This document shows positions 62,056 to 64,000 of a stretch of DNA of 64,000 nucleotides, piece by piece (position 1 is the first letter of the stretch; the number at the start of each line of letters is the position of its first letter). The notes below the pieces were generated by a model. That model was given only the letters and a program-made list of their open reading frames with translations, had not been told where the DNA came from and ran no database searches. The DNA is from Paracoccus litorisediminis (GTDB lineage: Bacteria; Pseudomonadota; Alphaproteobacteria; Rhodobacterales; Rhodobacteraceae): the NCBI RefSeq assembly GCF_009711205.1, contig NZ_WMIG01000009.1, positions 84,756 to 148,755 of the forward strand. The letters are read 5' to 3'. The position numbers and the translations under genes were made by a program.

Positions 62056-63357
62056 TCACCGCGGCAGGGGAAGCTGTTGCGGCAGCGGCTGCACGTCCAG
62101 AAGGCTGCGCCAGATGCGCTGGACCTGCCCGGCCTTGGCAGACCATGTGTAATCGCGCATGACCTTGGCGCGCGCGGCGGCGGCCATGCCCGGCAGCACC
62201 GAAGGGTCGGCGGCAATGGCCTGCAACTGCTTGCCCAAGGCCGCGACCAGCGCAGGTCGGTCGCCCATCGGGATACGGAACCCGGTCGTGTCATCGACCA
62301 GCTCACCCGGACCGGCATAATCGGCGACCACCGGCACGACGCCAAGCGCCATCGCCTCAAGCACCACCCCGCCGCCGAATTCGCGGACCGAGGGAAAGAC
62401 CAAAAGCTGCGACTGCGCCGCGACCTGCTGAACGCGCGCATGTTCCAGCCAGCCGTGAAAGCGCACGCGGTCGGCCACGCCCTCACGCGCGACCAGATCG
62501 CGCAGCGCCTCGCCCTGCGGCCCGTCTCCGATGATATCAAGCGAGAGCGCGCCGGATTTCAGCAGGGGAAGCGCCGCCTCGATCGCCATGTCGCACCCTT
62601 TGTAGGGGACCAGCCGCCCGATGAAGCAGCCCCGCAAGGGCAGCGTGCCGGGTTGCGGCGCGACCATGCCGAAGCGCGCCGGGTCGATGGCGTTTTCGGG
62701 CAGCCAGACGGTTTTCGCCTGATGGCGCGCGGGGATCTCGCTTCGCGTATGAGTCGAGCCGCAGATGATCGCGCTGGCGGCACCCAGCGTCGCCCCCCGG
62801 CCCGGCAGCGCCTTGTAGGCGCCACGGATATAGGACAGCCATTCCTTTTCCCGCCGCCGCTCGGCATCGAAGCCCTTGGGCCAGGGCACGCCACCATTCA
62901 GCGGCCCCATGACAAAGGGTACGCCCGCCGCCTTGCAACGGGCGGCGATCGGACTGGCGGCGGTGGGTGTCAGCGGTGTCACCCGATGCACGATATCATA
63001 TTCGCCAGCCCGGATGTCGGGGCCGAATTTCTGCCAGATCAGTCGCTCGAAGTAACCATAACCAAGGGTCGAGATCGCCGTGGTCATGGTCCAGCCGACG
63101 CCCTTGCCCATGCGCAGCTTCTCGGCCAGCTTCCACAGGGGCGCGGCCAGTTTTTCGCTGTCGATGGCGGTGAAATCACGACCCTCGACCAGACCGGAGC
63201 GCAGTATGGCGTCACGGTTGCGGATCTGGGTCACGATATGGACATCGGCCACTTCGCGCAGCGCATGTGCCAGCGACCAGCCGACCAGCGGAACCGATAC
63301 CCATTCCGGGTTCGCGGCCTCGGCGATGACAAGTGCCCTGATCCGTTCCTGCACCAT
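62056..63357 (-). CDS. Glycosyltransferase family 4
   Basis: 433 residues from ATG 63357. The GT-B C-terminal domain has GCFIGRLVPYKGCDMAI, a sugar-nucleotide loop, and FPSVREFGGGVVLEAMAL, the E-x7-E motif, then GPGELVDDTTGF. The N-terminal half (VIAEAANPEWVSVPLVGWSL) binds acceptor. It may transfer a sugar in lipopolysaccharide or exopolysaccharide synthesis; linkage unknown. Coding ends 67 bp from the TraB/GumN start. Confidence 0.88.
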   Translation of the reverse strand: MVQERIRALVIAEAANPEWVSVPLVGWSLAHALREVADVHIVTQIRNRDAILRSGLVEGRDFTAIDSEKLAAPLWKLAEKLRMGKGVGWTMTTAISTLGYGYFERLIWQKFGPDIRAGEYDIVHRVTPLTPTAASPIAARCKAAGVPFVMGPLNGGVPWPKGFDAERRREKEWLSYIRGAYKALPGRGATLGAASAIICGSTHTRSEIPARHQAKTVWLPENAIDPARFGMVAPQPGTLPLRGCFIGRLVPYKGCDMAIEAALPLLKSGALSLDIIGDGPQGEALRDLVAREGVADRVRFHGWLEHARVQQVAAQSQLLVFPSVREFGGGVVLEAMALGVVPVVADYAGPGELVDDTTGFRIPMGDRPALVAALGKQLQAIAADPSVLPGMAAAARAKVMRDYTWSAKAGQVQRIWRSLLDVQPLPQQLPLPR

Positions 63358-63446
63358 GCACCCCGCCGCCCTGCGCCCCTCTTGGCTATCCGGCGGCAAG
63401 AAATGGCGTCAAGGAATTTGAACAGAAATTTCGTAGGCCGTGACCG

Positions 63447-63475
63447 TTGACACGAATCTGGGCGCTGCCTAGATG
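63447..63475 (+). promoter_or_regulatory. Candidate groE promoter
   Basis: TTGACA at 63447-63452 is a consensus -35; 17 bases later TAGATG (63470-63475) is a weak -10. The transcript would begin just before the CIRCE element. Confidence 0.45.
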
Positions 63476-63483
63476 GTTGCGCA

Positions 63484-63510
63484 CTGGCACTCACCAAACG
63501 CGAGTGCCAA
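63484..63510 (+). promoter_or_regulatory. CIRCE operator (HrcA-binding)
   Basis: CTGGCACTC, nine bases (63493-63501), then GAGTGCCAA: the TTAGCACTC-N9-GAGTGCTAA design of CIRCE with 8 of 9 symmetrical bases. It lies between the promoter and groES, so HrcA repression and heat-shock release of groESL is expected. Confidence 0.9.
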
Positions 63511-63548
63511 CAACGAGACACTGCAACCTGTAACACCGGAGTGTTCAC

Positions 63549-63836
63549 ATGGCTTTCAAACCGCTGCATGACCGCGTTCTGGTCCGTCGCGTCCAGTCGG
63601 ACGAGAAAACCAAGGGCGGCCTGATCATCCCCGATAGCGCCAAAGAAAAACCCGCTGAAGGCGAAATCGTCTCGGTCGGCGAAGGCGCGCGCAAGGACTC
63701 GGGCGAGCTGATCGCACCCTCGGTTTCGGCTGGTGACCGTGTTCTGTTCGGCAAATGGTCGGGCACCGAAGTCACGATCGACGGCGAAGAGCTGCTGATC
63801 ATGAAGGAAAGCGACATCCTGGGCGTCATCGCCTGA
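63549..63836 (+). CDS. groES: Co-chaperonin GroES
   Basis: 95 residues. [26 protein letters not shown] begins the domain (in parts); [28 protein letters not shown] and [15 protein letters not shown] follow. It caps GroEL in the folding cycle. Downstream groEL begins 39 bp later. Confidence 0.97.
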   Translation: MAFKPLHDRVLVRRVQSDEKTKGGLIIPDSAKEKPAEGEIVSVGEGARKDSGELIAPSVSAGDRVLFGKWSGTEVTIDGEELLIMKESDILGVIA

Positions 63837-63853
63837 TTTCCGCTTCCGCGTAA

Positions 63854-64000
<147 letters not shown>

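Overview
The window is a high-GC alphaproteobacterial chromosome, most likely Rhodobacteraceae and probably Paracoccus. I infer this from the GroES sequence, the fused ispDF gene, the hflK-hflC and rpiA-gor pairs, and general codon use. It has two parts: an integrated phage (about 1-30700) and ordinary chromosome (about 30757-64000). No search was run, so names rest on motifs, length, gene order and remembered families.

Prophage, late genes (minus strand, 18454 down to 741). In transcription order these are a lysis block (holin-like protein, a 32-residue membrane peptide, Amidase_2 endolysin with a peptidoglycan-binding tail, second membrane protein), small and large terminase (GpA type), an adaptor-like protein, a lambda-type portal, an inserted three-gene block with a large SGNH-esterase tail fibre, a protease-capsid fusion, head-tail joining proteins, and a P2-like baseplate (J, I, fibre, terminator, V, W). 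Sheath, tube and tape-measure genes are not in the window. A plus-strand gene with a peptidoglycan-binding motif (1-726) meets the end of the tail block.

Prophage, accessory and early genes. Between 18811 and 22942 lies AT-richer DNA with a three-gene, translationally coupled cassette (STAS-HATPase fusion, stand-alone STAS-like protein, membrane-anchored protein) and a secreted Hint-domain protein. The early minus-strand block (26263 down to 23717) holds a replication initiator with embedded iterons, a small protein, a VRR-NUC nuclease, a DnaA-domain-IV-like protein and a Mor-like helix-turn-helix protein. The immunity switch is at 26635-27670, with a repressor that appears to have a leaderless transcript. 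A coupled plus-strand operon (28072-30694) ends in a GapR-like protein, an excisionase-like protein and a tyrosine integrase.

Chromosome. 30757-33928 holds an unknown helical protein, a lipoprotein, tRNA-Thr(UGU) and a glycine-rich peptide. Then come a GMC oxidoreductase, an MFS transporter and a Tat-exported CpdB-type nucleotidase (minus); a YegD-like Hsp70, an AI-2E-type permease and a transglutaminase/DUF2126, circularly permuted ATP-grasp/alpha-E and transglutaminase operon (plus); hflC-hflK, gor-rpiA (minus); ispDF-pgpA-cinA (plus); and a mostly minus-strand run of housekeeping genes (threonine aldolase, YcgN-like, ribF, HAD phosphatase, Mn-pyrophosphatase, DUF1345, NTF2-like, TraB/GumN, glycosyltransferase). 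The window ends in groES-groEL behind a CIRCE operator.

The most interesting items are the partner-switch-like STAS/HATPase cassette, an 18-bp repeat found upstream of four late-gene starts, and the 23-bp-spaced iteron array inside the replication gene.
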